Shown piece after piece: positions 17,982 to 25,974 of a DNA stretch of 49,343 nucleotides. Within the stretch, counting starts at the first letter, position 1. The number at the start of each line of letters is the position of its first letter. The notes beneath the pieces are model-generated. The model was not told the origin of the DNA, did no database searches, and saw nothing but the letters and a program-made list of their open reading frames with translations. The DNA lies in assembly GCF_025362505.1 (NCBI RefSeq), contig NZ_JANYGG010000111.1, forward strand, positions 1 through 49,343. Direction: 5' to 3'. The translations under genes were made by a program, and so were the position numbers. The stretch comes from Sphingomonas sp. (GTDB taxonomy: Bacteria; Pseudomonadota; Alphaproteobacteria; Sphingomonadales; Sphingomonadaceae).

Positions 17982-18734
17982 ATGACCGGATTGCGCATCG
18001 AGCGGCGCGGCGCGCTGATGATCCTGACGATCGACCGGGAAGATCGCCGCAACGCGCTCGACAGCGCGACTTCGGCAGCGCTCGACCAAGCGGTCGACGA
18101 GGGCGAGCGCGATCCCGGGGTCGCCGTCCTGATCCTCACCGCCGTGGGCCCCCGCGCCTTCTGTTCGGGGATGGACATGAAGGAAGCCGCCGCCAACGGC
18201 CCCGGATCGGGGCTCATCCCCGGCCGCGGATTCGGCGGCATTACCCAGCGCCGACGGACCAAACCGCTGATTGCCGCGATCAACGGCGCCGCGGTCGCCG
18301 GCGGCTTCGAGATCGCGCTCGCCTGCGACATCGTCATCGCCGCCGACCATGCGGTGTTCGCGCTGGCCGAGGTTCGCCACGGCATGTTCGCCTTCTCGGG
18401 CGGGATCCAGCGGCTCGCGCGGATGGTCCCGCGCCAGACAGCGCTTGCGCTGATCCTGACCGGCGAGCCGATCGGTGCGCGGCGGATGGTCGAGCTCGGT
18501 CTCGCCAGCGAAGTCGTCCCCGCCGCCGACCTTCTCGACCGGGCAATCGCGATCGGCGAGATGATCGCTGCTTATCCCCAGGAAGGGGTGCGCAACGCCA
18601 AGCTGCTCCACGACCTCGCCGCCGATGCCGCGATCGACGACAGCCTGCGCTTCGGCCGGGCGTGGGGCGAAGCGACGCTCGACGGCGAGGCGATCCGCGC
18701 CGGGATCGCTGCCTTCGCCGGCCCCAAAGACTAG
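17982..18734 (+). CDS. Enoyl-CoA hydratase/isomerase family protein (crotonase)
   Basis: This 250-residue crotonase binds an acyl-CoA and stabilises an enolate. The oxyanion-hole segments are RAFCSGMDMKEA and GAAVAGGFEIALACD. The first catalytic Glu appears kept (ALAEVRHGMF), but the position of the second Glu, before the LTG of the following helix (TALALILTG), looks like Ala. It may therefore not be a simple hydratase; isomerase, hydrolase or lyase activity is possible. The ATG follows GAAGGGA. It lies alone on the plus strand between two leftward groups. Confidence 0.85.
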   Translation: MTGLRIERRGALMILTIDREDRRNALDSATSAALDQAVDEGERDPGVAVLILTAVGPRAFCSGMDMKEAAANGPGSGLIPGRGFGGITQRRRTKPLIAAINGAAVAGGFEIALACDIVIAADHAVFALAEVRHGMFAFSGGIQRLARMVPRQTALALILTGEPIGARRMVELGLASEVVPAADLLDRAIAIGEMIAAYPQEGVRNAKLLHDLAADAAIDDSLRFGRAWGEATLDGEAIRAGIAAFAGPKD

Positions 18735-18739
18735 CCTCG

Positions 18740-19891
18740 TCACAGCGTCGCCGGTCCGCCGAGGATGATCGTCGCCTGGCTCGACAGCGTCCCGCCACTG
18801 CCGTGGGCCAGCGCCACCTCGGCACGGGGCAGCTGGTTGGCCGCTTCGCCCCGCAACTGCCGCGCCGCCTCGGCAATCGCGAGCAGCCCGTACATGCCCG
18901 GATGGGCGCACGATAGGCCGCCGCCATCGGTGTTGACCGGCCGCTCGCCCCCCGGGCCGATTCGCCCGTCCGCGACGAACCGCCCGCCCTCGCCCTTGGG
19001 GCAGAAGCCGAGATCTTCGAGGAACAGGATCGGATTGATGGTGAAGGCGTCGTAGAGCTGGACGACGTCGATATCGTGCGGCCCGACCCCGGCCATCGCA
19101 TAGGCGCGCGGGCCGCTCTCGGCGGCGGCGGTGGTGGTGAGGTCGGCGGCTTGCGAGATGGCACTGTACCAGGTCGCCGCCGCCGCGCCGAGCACGGCGA
19201 CAGGGCGCTTGGCGAGGTCACGCGCGCGGTCGGTCCGGGTCATAACGATCGCCGCCGCGCCGTCGGTCACCAGGCAGCAGTCGCGCGCGCCGAGCGGCGA
19301 CGAGATCATCCGCGCGGCGAGGCAATCCTCGATTGTCAGCGGCCCCTTGGCGAAGGCTTCCGGGTTCGTGTTCGCCCAGTTTCGCGCGGAAACCGCGACC
19401 TCGGCCAACTGCTCGCGGGTCGTGCCATATTCATGGAAGTGGCGAGCCGCGGCGAGCGCATAGGATGAGACCGGGAACAGCGGCCGGTAGGGTGCTTCCC
19501 AGGCATTGCTTTTAAACGGCGTGGCGAGCTTTCCCCCGCCGCTGCGCTGGTTCGATCCGTAAGCGATCAGCGCGCAGTCGATATAGCCCGCATCGAGCAT
19601 CATCGCCGCGGTCGCGACATGGCTCATGAACGCCGAGCCGCCGGTTCGGTTGTTGTCGGTGAAGCGCGGCGACAGGCCGAGATACTGGGCGAAAGACAGG
19701 CCGGCGAAGAAATCGTCGGGCAGGCAGATGAACAGCGCGTCGACTTCGGGCAGGGTGAGCCCCGCGTCGGCGACCGCGAGCAGCCCGGCCTTCGCGGCGA
19801 GTTCGATCGACGAATAGCCCGGTGCCTCGCCAAGCCCATAGGTGGCGACCCCGGCGATCGCGGTCCGTCCGCGCGGAAAGTTGCCGCCCAT
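18740..19891 (-). CDS. Thiolase-like protein (SCP-x/Ltp2 type), possible acyl-CoA retro-aldolase subunit
   Basis: This 383-residue thiolase-fold protein lacks the usual nucleophile: the region where thiolases carry a CxS/CASG loop reads NNRTGGSAFMSHVATAAMML. It keeps VVQLYDAFTINPILFLEDLGFC and GGGLSCAHPGMYG, as in SCP-x/Ltp proteins. It lies 2 bases downstream of a DUF35 gene. Thiolase-like plus DUF35 pairs are known to form a steroid side-chain aldolase (Ltp2-ChsH2) in actinobacteria; a retro-aldol role here is an inference. Confidence 0.82.
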   Translation of the reverse strand: MGGNFPRGRTAIAGVATYGLGEAPGYSSIELAAKAGLLAVADAGLTLPEVDALFICLPDDFFAGLSFAQYLGLSPRFTDNNRTGGSAFMSHVATAAMMLDAGYIDCALIAYGSNQRSGGGKLATPFKSNAWEAPYRPLFPVSSYALAAARHFHEYGTTREQLAEVAVSARNWANTNPEAFAKGPLTIEDCLAARMISSPLGARDCCLVTDGAAAIVMTRTDRARDLAKRPVAVLGAAAATWYSAISQAADLTTTAAAESGPRAYAMAGVGPHDIDVVQLYDAFTINPILFLEDLGFCPKGEGGRFVADGRIGPGGERPVNTDGGGLSCAHPGMYGLLAIAEAARQLRGEAANQLPRAEVALAHGSGGTLSSQATIILGGPATL

Positions 19892-19893
19892 CG

Positions 19894-20250
19894 TCAGGCC
19901 GGCTCGAACAGCAACAACGGCTCGTCGCCGCCAAGGTCGATCGTCGCGCGAACGCGAAGTCCGATCGCAACCCCGGCACTACCCTCGACCCGGCTCATTA
20001 CCCGCGCGCCTTCGTCCAGATCGACCAGCACGACGTTATAGGGTTCGGCGGGGGGCTTGCGGCCGATCATCGTCACTGAATAAACCGTGCCCATTCCACA
20101 CGCCTCGACCCATTCGAGATCCTCCTCGCCAGAACCCGGCTCGGCAAGCCGCGGCGGGAAGACGATCGACCCACTACCCCGAGCCCGCTGGAGCAGCAGC
20201 CGACCCTCTGCGAGCGCCTCGCGCCACACCGTTTCGGGCGAGGCGCTCAT
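19894..20250 (-). CDS. DUF35 OB-fold protein lacking its zinc-ribbon cysteines
   Basis: This 118-residue partner protein has the DUF35 layout: an N-terminal helix, a short rubredoxin-like ribbon region, then an OB-fold (VEACGMGTVYSVTMIGRKP, PYNVVLVDLDEGARVMSRV). In typical members the ribbon reads CxxC...CPxC; here it is LLQRARGSGSIVFPPRLAE, followed by PGSG, with none of the four cysteines. It overlaps the CoA-transferase by 4 bases and precedes the thiolase-like gene by 2, which indicates a complex with the latter. Confidence 0.82.
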   Translation of the reverse strand: MSASPETVWREALAEGRLLLQRARGSGSIVFPPRLAEPGSGEEDLEWVEACGMGTVYSVTMIGRKPPAEPYNVVLVDLDEGARVMSRVEGSAGVAIGLRVRATIDLGGDEPLLLFEPA

Positions 20251-21452
20251 TCGCGCGCCGCTCCGCTCGCGAACAACGCGTCGATCGCCGCTTCGTCGAG
20301 CCCGGCTTCGGCTAGCACCGCGCGGCTGTCGCTGCCCAGCATCGGCGCCGGATCACCGATCTCGCCCGGGGTCGCCGAGAAAGCGGTCGGGATCCCCGGA
20401 TAGCGAAGCTGCCCCGCCTCGGTATCGCGCTCGACCCAGAAGCCGGTCTCGACCAGGTGCCGGTCGTGGAGCAGGTCCTGCGGGCTGGCGATCGCCATCG
20501 CCGGGATATGCGCCTCGCGGAACAACTCGAGCCACGCGGCGGTGGTGCGCGCGGCAAGCACCTCGGCGACGCGGTCGAGCACCGCGCCGATGTTGCGCGT
20601 GCGATTGCCGATCGAGGCGAACATCTCGTCCTTCGACCAGTCGGGGTCGCCGAGCGCGGCGAAGAAGGCGCGCCAGTGCTTGTCGTTGTAGATCATCACC
20701 CCGATGTGGCCGTCGCTAGTCGCATAGGGCCGCCGGGAGGCGGCCACGACCCGCGGATATTCGGGCGGGCCGAGCGGCGGGTCGAACAGCGATCCGCACA
20801 GATGCTCGACCATGGTGAACGACACCAACGTCTCGAACATCGGCACTTCGATTTCCTGGCCCTCACCGCTGCGCTCGCGCGCGAACAGCGCGGCGATGAT
20901 CGAGTAGGCTCCGGTCAGCCCGGCGACCTTGTCGGCGACGACCGTGCCGAGATAGGTCGGCTGACCGCCCGACAGCCGCGCCTGAAGATCGACCAGCCCC
21001 GATGCCGCCTGGACGATGTCGTCATAGGCCGGATAGTCACGATACGGCCCATCGCGCGCGAAGCCGTAAAGGTTGGCATAGACAATGCGCGGATTGACCG
21101 CCTTGAGCGCGGCATAGTCGAGCCCGAGCCGCCCGATTGCCTGCGCGCGCATCGAATGGACAAACACGTCGGCGTCCCGCGCGAGCGCCAGCAATGCGTC
21201 GCGTGCGGCGGCTTGCTTGAGGTCGAGGACCAGGCTGCGCTTGCCGCGATTGACGTTGAGGAACATGCCCCCGCGCCCCTCGTCTCGGCCAGGGGGCAGG
21301 TGACGCGTCGTGTCGCCGTCGGGGCTTTCGACCTTGATTACGTCGGCGCCAAGATCGGCGAAGATCTGGGTCGCGTAGGGCCCCATCAGCACGCTCGTCA
21401 GATCCAGGATGCGGACCCCCGCGAGCGGCCCCTTGCCACGCCCGCCGCTCAT
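20247..21452 (-). CDS. CaiB/BaiF family III CoA-transferase
   Basis: This 401-residue protein moves CoA between carboxylic acids. Diagnostic segments are GVRILDLTSVLMGPYATQIF and ADLGADVIKVESPDGD near the N-terminus, LNVNRGKRSLVLDLK, and YDDIVQAASG (143-152), which carries the catalytic Asp. It is first in a leftward three-gene operon with DUF35 and the thiolase-like gene, so it probably activates the acid that these process. Start 21452 lies 74 bases from the divergent ThuA-like gene. Confidence 0.93.
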   Translation of the reverse strand: MSGGRGKGPLAGVRILDLTSVLMGPYATQIFADLGADVIKVESPDGDTTRHLPPGRDEGRGGMFLNVNRGKRSLVLDLKQAAARDALLALARDADVFVHSMRAQAIGRLGLDYAALKAVNPRIVYANLYGFARDGPYRDYPAYDDIVQAASGLVDLQARLSGGQPTYLGTVVADKVAGLTGAYSIIAALFARERSGEGQEIEVPMFETLVSFTMVEHLCGSLFDPPLGPPEYPRVVAASRRPYATSDGHIGVMIYNDKHWRAFFAALGDPDWSKDEMFASIGNRTRNIGAVLDRVAEVLAARTTAAWLELFREAHIPAMAIASPQDLLHDRHLVETGFWVERDTEAGQLRYPGIPTAFSATPGEIGDPAPMLGSDSRAVLAEAGLDEAAIDALFASGAARE

Positions 21453-21526
21453 GCCCGATCACCCGTGCTTGCCATCACGCGCGACGGGCATAGGATCGTG
21501 CGCACGTGCGAGGAGGAGGTTAGGCC

Positions 21527-22258
21527 GTGCAGGTTCATCTGGTCGCAGCGGGCAAATATCACGACATCGACTTCGCGCGGCTCGAATTGCTCAAGCTGTT
21601 TGCCGAGCACGCCGCAATCCGCACTTCGGTGAGCAGCGACTATGCCGACACCGACCGGATCGCCGCCGCCGACCTGCTCGTCACCTATACCTGCGACCTC
21701 GTTCCCGATGCCGCCCAGACCGAAGCGATCGCCGGCTGGCTCGAGCGCGGCGGCCGCTGGCTCGCGCTCCACGGCACCAATTCGCTGCTGCGCTTTGCCG
21801 ACGACGGCAAGGTCGACTGCCCCGACGACAATCCGACCTTCATGGCGCTGCTCGGAACGCGCTTCGCAGGCCATCCGCCGATCGCCCCGTTCAAGGTCGA
21901 GGTGACTCGCGCCGACCACGCCATGACCCACGGCCTTCGTGACTTCAGCATCGAGGATGAGCTCTATTTGTCGCACCGCACCGCCGAGATCGACGTATTG
22001 CTCCACACGAGCTTCACCGGCAGCTGCCCCGAATTTCGTGACGCCGAGTGGGACGATCCTCAGGTCCCGGTGCTTTACGAACGTCGCGTCGGTCACGGCG
22101 GGGTCCTCTACCTCACCCTTGGCCACTGCCGCGGGCATTATGATCTTCGTCCACTCAGCCGTTTCTGGCCTCATCCCCAGCATTGCGGCTGGAACTATCC
22201 GGTCTTTTACGAGCTGCTTCGCCGCGGTATCCGCTGGGGACTTCCTCAGCTCGACTGA
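21527..22258 (+). CDS. ThuA-like domain protein (second copy)
   Basis: This 243-residue protein starts with GTG after a strong GAGGAGGTTA ribosome site. It has LLVTYTCDLVPDAAQTEAI, GGRWLALHGTNSLLRF and GVLYLTLGHCRGHYDLRPL, fitting the ThuA/glutamine-amidotransferase-like fold. It is shorter than, and divergent from, the protein at 17026-17904. Its 3' end overlaps the tetR gene by 13 bases (convergent). Its role is unknown, but ThuA proteins recur in sphingomonad CoA-dependent catabolic clusters. Confidence 0.82.
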   Translation: MQVHLVAAGKYHDIDFARLELLKLFAEHAAIRTSVSSDYADTDRIAAADLLVTYTCDLVPDAAQTEAIAGWLERGGRWLALHGTNSLLRFADDGKVDCPDDNPTFMALLGTRFAGHPPIAPFKVEVTRADHAMTHGLRDFSIEDELYLSHRTAEIDVLLHTSFTGSCPEFRDAEWDDPQVPVLYERRVGHGGVLYLTLGHCRGHYDLRPLSRFWPHPQHCGWNYPVFYELLRRGIRWGLPQLD

Positions 22259-22926
22259 ACGATTTCGGGGTGGAGCGCGGGGTTCATCGACGCGACCTGC
22301 TCCTCGAGCAGGTTGAGCATCGGCTCGACCATCGCCTCGTCGGTCGCGCCGGTCAGCCGCTGGATCGCCATCCCCTCGAGCATCGTCTGCGACAGAGTCA
22401 TCGCGAGGTGAAAGCGGTGGCGATCGGGACCCCATTCGGGAAACAATGAGTCGGCCTGCTGGTTGAACCGCTCGCGAAACTCGACCTGCAGCGGTTGGAG
22501 GATCCGTGCGAGTTCGGGGTTGGACCGCGCCGCCAGCGCCAGCTCGTGAAAAGCGACGAAGGCCGGCTTCTGCAGCTGCTTCCAATAGGTGCGCACCAGC
22601 GTCGCCGTATCGTGTGTCTCGGTATCCGCGGCGCGGCGAAAGGCGCGCAGCCGTTTCTCGTGAAGCTCGACGATTGCCGCCTTGATCAGCGCCGCGCCAT
22701 TTTCGAAATGGTGCAGCATTGCCCCGCGCGACAGGCCGGCCTCGGCCGCGACCTGCGGGGTGGTGGTCTTGGCATAGCCCAGCTTGACGATGCAGCGGAT
22801 CGTCGCCTCGATCAGTTTGGCGCGGGTCTGCGCGCTCTTGACCGACTGGAGCGTGGGAGGAACGCCGGCCGGCCGTGCGGGCCGTGGCGTGGACGCGGTA
22901 CGAACTTCTGCGCGAGCCAAATTCAT
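22246..22926 (-). CDS. TetR-family transcriptional regulator
   Basis: This protein of about 226 residues has a TetR helix-turn-helix (TTPQVAAEAGLSRGAMLHHF, about 55-74) after a ~30-residue basic tail, and a helical ligand domain. Upstream, AAGGAG (22932-22927) abuts the ATG at 22926 with no spacing, whereas the in-frame TTG at 22920 lies six bases from it, so TTG may be the real start. The divergent promoter carries an ACAATCATGTATGT palindrome repeated at four other divergent promoters to the right. It is the only TetR gene in the window and the likely binder. Confidence 0.92.
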   Translation of the reverse strand: MNLARAEVRTASTPRPARPAGVPPTLQSVKSAQTRAKLIEATIRCIVKLGYAKTTTPQVAAEAGLSRGAMLHHFENGAALIKAAIVELHEKRLRAFRRAADTETHDTATLVRTYWKQLQKPAFVAFHELALAARSNPELARILQPLQVEFRERFNQQADSLFPEWGPDRHRFHLAMTLSQTMLEGMAIQRLTGATDEAMVEPMLNLLEEQVASMNPALHPEIVQSS

Positions 22927-23039
22927 CTCCTTGCAAACCTCGCTTGATGACAGGCGCGAGTGCGTGTCAAGCTGCCGCCGGCTTCGACGCAGGTCCAAAT
23001 CTCCGAGCGGGAGCGATCATATGCTCGTCAAATAAAAAA

Positions 23040-23053
23040 ACAATCATGTATGT
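23040..23053 (+). promoter_or_regulatory. Operator site 1, ACAATCATGTATGT
   Basis: This 14-base palindrome (ACA-N2-CATG-N2-TGT) is flanked by an A-run and TTTT, 40 bases before the SDR start at 23094 and 113 bases from tetR. It is the best-matching copy of the motif found at 32274, 32378, 38460, 44006 and 46287. A TetR site autoregulating its gene is the natural reading. Confidence 0.6.
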
Positions 23054-23093
23054 TTTGCTTGATCGTTTGTAGCGCGTCATGCACTAGCCAGAC

Positions 23094-23843
23094 ATGAAGC
23101 GAGAGGCTCGCACATCATTGGTGATTGGCGCGTCGAGCCCCGGCGGGCTGGGCGAAGCAGTCGCACGTCGCCTGGCTGCCGAGGGCGCGCGGGTCATCGT
23201 CGCCGGGCGCCGGATCGAGCCGCTCCTGGCGCTCGCCGCTGAGCTGGACGGCAGAGCGCTCGCCTGCGACCTGACCGATGAAGCATCGATCTCCGCGCTC
23301 GCCGCCGCCGCTGGTCCGGTCGACATTCTCGTCAACGCCGCCGGCACGAACTCGGCGCGGTCGATCCTCAAGCTCGGACGCGAGGCAATCGACGAGCAAT
23401 ATGCGATCCACGTCACCGCCAACCTGCTGCTTCTCAAGCACGTCGTGCCGGCAATGCCGAGTGGCGGGAGCATCATCCTCTTCTCCTCGCTCACTGCGCG
23501 GATCGCGGGCGAGGGGCTAGCCGCCTATGCAGCGGCCAAGGCGGCGCTCGATCAGGTGGTGCGCATCGCCGCGATCGAGTTCGGCCCGCGAGGGATCCGC
23601 GTCAACGCCGTCGCGCCGGGCTTCTCGCGCACCCCGATGACCGAGGGCTTCCTCGCCAACCCCCATTTCGAGCGACTCTACCGCCGCGAGTCCGCGCTCG
23701 GCGCGCTGGTCACGCCCGAGCAGGTCGCGGCGACGGTCGCCCACCTCGCCGCACCGGACTGTTTTATCAGCGGCGAAATCGTACAGGTAAGCGGCGGAGC
23801 GCAACTCGGCCGACTGCCGCGCTCCGACGAAATGAAGACTTGA
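23094..23843 (+). CDS. Short-chain dehydrogenase/reductase (SDR)
   Basis: This 249-residue classical SDR has the cofactor motif GASSPGGLGEAVARRLA (12-28, with arginines AGRR suggesting NADP preference), NAAG (81-84), the catalytic Tyr145 and Lys149 in YAAAK, and RGIRVNAVAPG. It oxidises or reduces an alcohol/ketone, or may act as a 3-hydroxyacyl-CoA dehydrogenase. It opens a six-gene rightward operon controlled by operator site 1. Confidence 0.92.
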   Translation: MKREARTSLVIGASSPGGLGEAVARRLAAEGARVIVAGRRIEPLLALAAELDGRALACDLTDEASISALAAAAGPVDILVNAAGTNSARSILKLGREAIDEQYAIHVTANLLLLKHVVPAMPSGGSIILFSSLTARIAGEGLAAYAAAKAALDQVVRIAAIEFGPRGIRVNAVAPGFSRTPMTEGFLANPHFERLYRRESALGALVTPEQVAATVAHLAAPDCFISGEIVQVSGGAQLGRLPRSDEMKT

Positions 23844-23855
23844 GAGGAAGTAGCG

Positions 23856-24617
23856 ATGGACCTTGGACTTCAGGGGAAAAAGGCGATCCTGGTCGGCGCG
23901 GCGCGCGGCATCGGCATGGCCACTGCGGAGACGCTGGCGCGCGAAGGCTGCGACCTCGCCATCACCGCTCGCTCGGAGGACAGCGTCAAGGATGCCGTCG
24001 CGCACCTCTCGCGTTACGGCGGGAAGGTCGTCGGCAAGCCGGTCAACGTCAAGAAGGCCGATGACTACAAGGCCTGGCTCGAATGGGCGATCGAGGCGCT
24101 CGACGGGGTCGACATCCTCATCCCCATCTCGTCGTCGGGCGGCGGTATGGGCAGCGAGAAATATTGGACCAACGCGTTCGAGGTTGACGTCATGGGCCCG
24201 GTCCGCGCGGTCGAGGCGGTTATTCCCAAGATGACCGAGCAGCAGTCGGGATCAATCGTCCTCATCGCCACCACCTCGGCGGGCGAGGCGATGGGCGGGC
24301 CCCAGGCCTATAATGCGATGAAGGCGTCGCTCGTCACCTGGGGCAAGCAACTCGCGCTGTTCCACGGCAAGGACGGCATTCGCGTCAACGTCGTCTCGCC
24401 CGGCCCGGTCGAGTTCGAGGGCGGCAATTGGGAAATGATCAAGGGCACGATGGAGAAATTCTACCAGTCGCAACTGCGCCAGCAGCCGACCGGTCGGCTG
24501 GGCACGCCCGAGGAAATCGCCCGCTGCATCGCCTTCCTTGCCAGCCCGGCGGCAAGCTGGTGCAACGGATCGCATCTCACCGTCGACGGCGGCTTCACCA
24601 ACCGCACCCATTTCTAG
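23856..24617 (+). CDS. Short-chain dehydrogenase/reductase (SDR), BphB/FabG-like
   Basis: This 253-residue SDR has GAARGIGMATAETLA (14-28), Tyr152 and Lys156 in YNAMK, and GIRVNVVSPGPV. The usual NNAG is replaced by ISSSGGG (91-97), a variant also seen in 3-oxoacyl or ketoreductase-like SDRs. It begins 12 bases after the previous gene with GAGAGGAAGT upstream. It is probably a dehydrogenase acting on the diol or alcohol made by the following Rieske oxygenase. Confidence 0.9.
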   Translation: MDLGLQGKKAILVGAARGIGMATAETLAREGCDLAITARSEDSVKDAVAHLSRYGGKVVGKPVNVKKADDYKAWLEWAIEALDGVDILIPISSSGGGMGSEKYWTNAFEVDVMGPVRAVEAVIPKMTEQQSGSIVLIATTSAGEAMGGPQAYNAMKASLVTWGKQLALFHGKDGIRVNVVSPGPVEFEGGNWEMIKGTMEKFYQSQLRQQPTGRLGTPEEIARCIAFLASPAASWCNGSHLTVDGGFTNRTHF

Positions 24618-24645
24618 CCCTACGAGGAGCAAGACGAGCAGGCTG

Positions 24646-25974
24646 ATGGACGTCAAGCGCAAGATAGACATCGTGCGGGTCAACCCGCAGGACTGGCCCG
24701 ACGGGACACCGGCGTGGAAGGAGGAGGATCCCGACCTCGGCTCCGCGATCATCCCGGCGGCGCGCTACACCAGCGAGGCCTTCATGAAGCTCGAATGGGA
24801 GCGGATGTGGACCAAGGCCTGGCTGCTCGGCGGCCGCTCCGACGACATGGCCGAGCCGGGCGACTATATCTGTACCGAGATCGGCAAGGAATCGGTGCTG
24901 ATCGTCCGCCAGGCCGATGGCTCGGTCCGCGCCTTCCCCAACGTCTGCCTCCATCGCGGCAACCGGCTCCGTCCCGAAGGCCGTGGCAACGCCGAGCAGT
25001 TCCAGTGCATGTATCATCACTGGACCTACGATCTTGGCGGCAAGATCTGCCGCATCCCTGACCTCGGCACCTTCCCGCAAGGCGCCCCGCCGGGTGCTGC
25101 GCTGCCCGCGTATCCGGCCGAGGAATGGGGCGGGTTCGTGTGGTATTCGCTCAACCCCGACGCCGGCCCGCTCGCCGACTATCTCGAGCCGATGCAGCGT
25201 CACCTTAGCCCCTATCATATCGAGCGGATGGCATGGGTGCGCGACAGCACGGTCGAATGGAACTGCAACTGGAAGGCCGCGGTCGACGCGTTCAGCGAAG
25301 TCTATCACGTCCAGGGCATCCACCCCCAGCTGCAATGGTATCTCGACGATACCAATTGCCAGATCGACCTCTACGGCAAGCACAGCCGCTATCTCGTACC
25401 CTTCGCCACCGTCTCCGGCCGCGTCGCGCTGCCCTCGGCGATCCCGCCCGCGATCCACGACATCATGGTCAAGGCGGGGATGGACCCGGCCGACTATGAA
25501 GGACGAGTCAGCGACATCCGCCTCGACGTCCAGAAATTCAAGCGCAAGCATGGCCCGGACCAGGGCAAGGACTATTCAAGCCTCAACGATGACCAGCTGA
25601 CCGACGACTATCATTATTCGATTTTCCCAAACGTCTCGATGAACGTCCATGCCGACGACGTGATGATGTTCCGCATGCGCCCCCACGCAACCGACCCCAA
25701 CAAGATGCTTTACGACATCTGGATGTTCGAGCTGATCCCGGAAGGTGAGGAATGGCCGGAGCGGCCGCGCCACCAGCGGTTCGCCCACGGCGACCGCTCG
25801 ATCGGGCAGGTGCTCGACCAGGATGCGTTCAACCTGCCGACGGTCCAGAAGGGAATGCAGTCCGACGCCTTCCCCGGCCTGTGGATCGGCGACCAGGAGC
25901 TTCGCATCCGCGGCTTCCATAAGGCACTGACCGACTACATCTATCCCGCCGGACAAGGGGCAAGCGACCTGTGA
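24646..25974 (+). CDS. Rieske non-haem iron oxygenase, alpha subunit (1)
   Basis: This 442-residue oxygenase has the Rieske cluster ligands Cys101/His103 (CLHRGN) and Cys121/His124 (CMYHH). In the catalytic domain it has the mononuclear iron histidines in EVYHVQGIHP (H221, H226). It would hydroxylate or dihydroxylate a ring or demethylate an ether using electrons from a ferredoxin. The open frame extends upstream, but MDVKRKIDIVRV at 24646 is the sensible start. No beta subunit is adjacent. It overlaps the E1alpha gene by 4 bases (GTGA). The unique CMYHH is worth noting, as most relatives have CPYHG. Confidence 0.93.
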   Translation: MDVKRKIDIVRVNPQDWPDGTPAWKEEDPDLGSAIIPAARYTSEAFMKLEWERMWTKAWLLGGRSDDMAEPGDYICTEIGKESVLIVRQADGSVRAFPNVCLHRGNRLRPEGRGNAEQFQCMYHHWTYDLGGKICRIPDLGTFPQGAPPGAALPAYPAEEWGGFVWYSLNPDAGPLADYLEPMQRHLSPYHIERMAWVRDSTVEWNCNWKAAVDAFSEVYHVQGIHPQLQWYLDDTNCQIDLYGKHSRYLVPFATVSGRVALPSAIPPAIHDIMVKAGMDPADYEGRVSDIRLDVQKFKRKHGPDQGKDYSSLNDDQLTDDYHYSIFPNVSMNVHADDVMMFRMRPHATDPNKMLYDIWMFELIPEGEEWPERPRHQRFAHGDRSIGQVLDQDAFNLPTVQKGMQSDAFPGLWIGDQELRIRGFHKALTDYIYPAGQGASDL

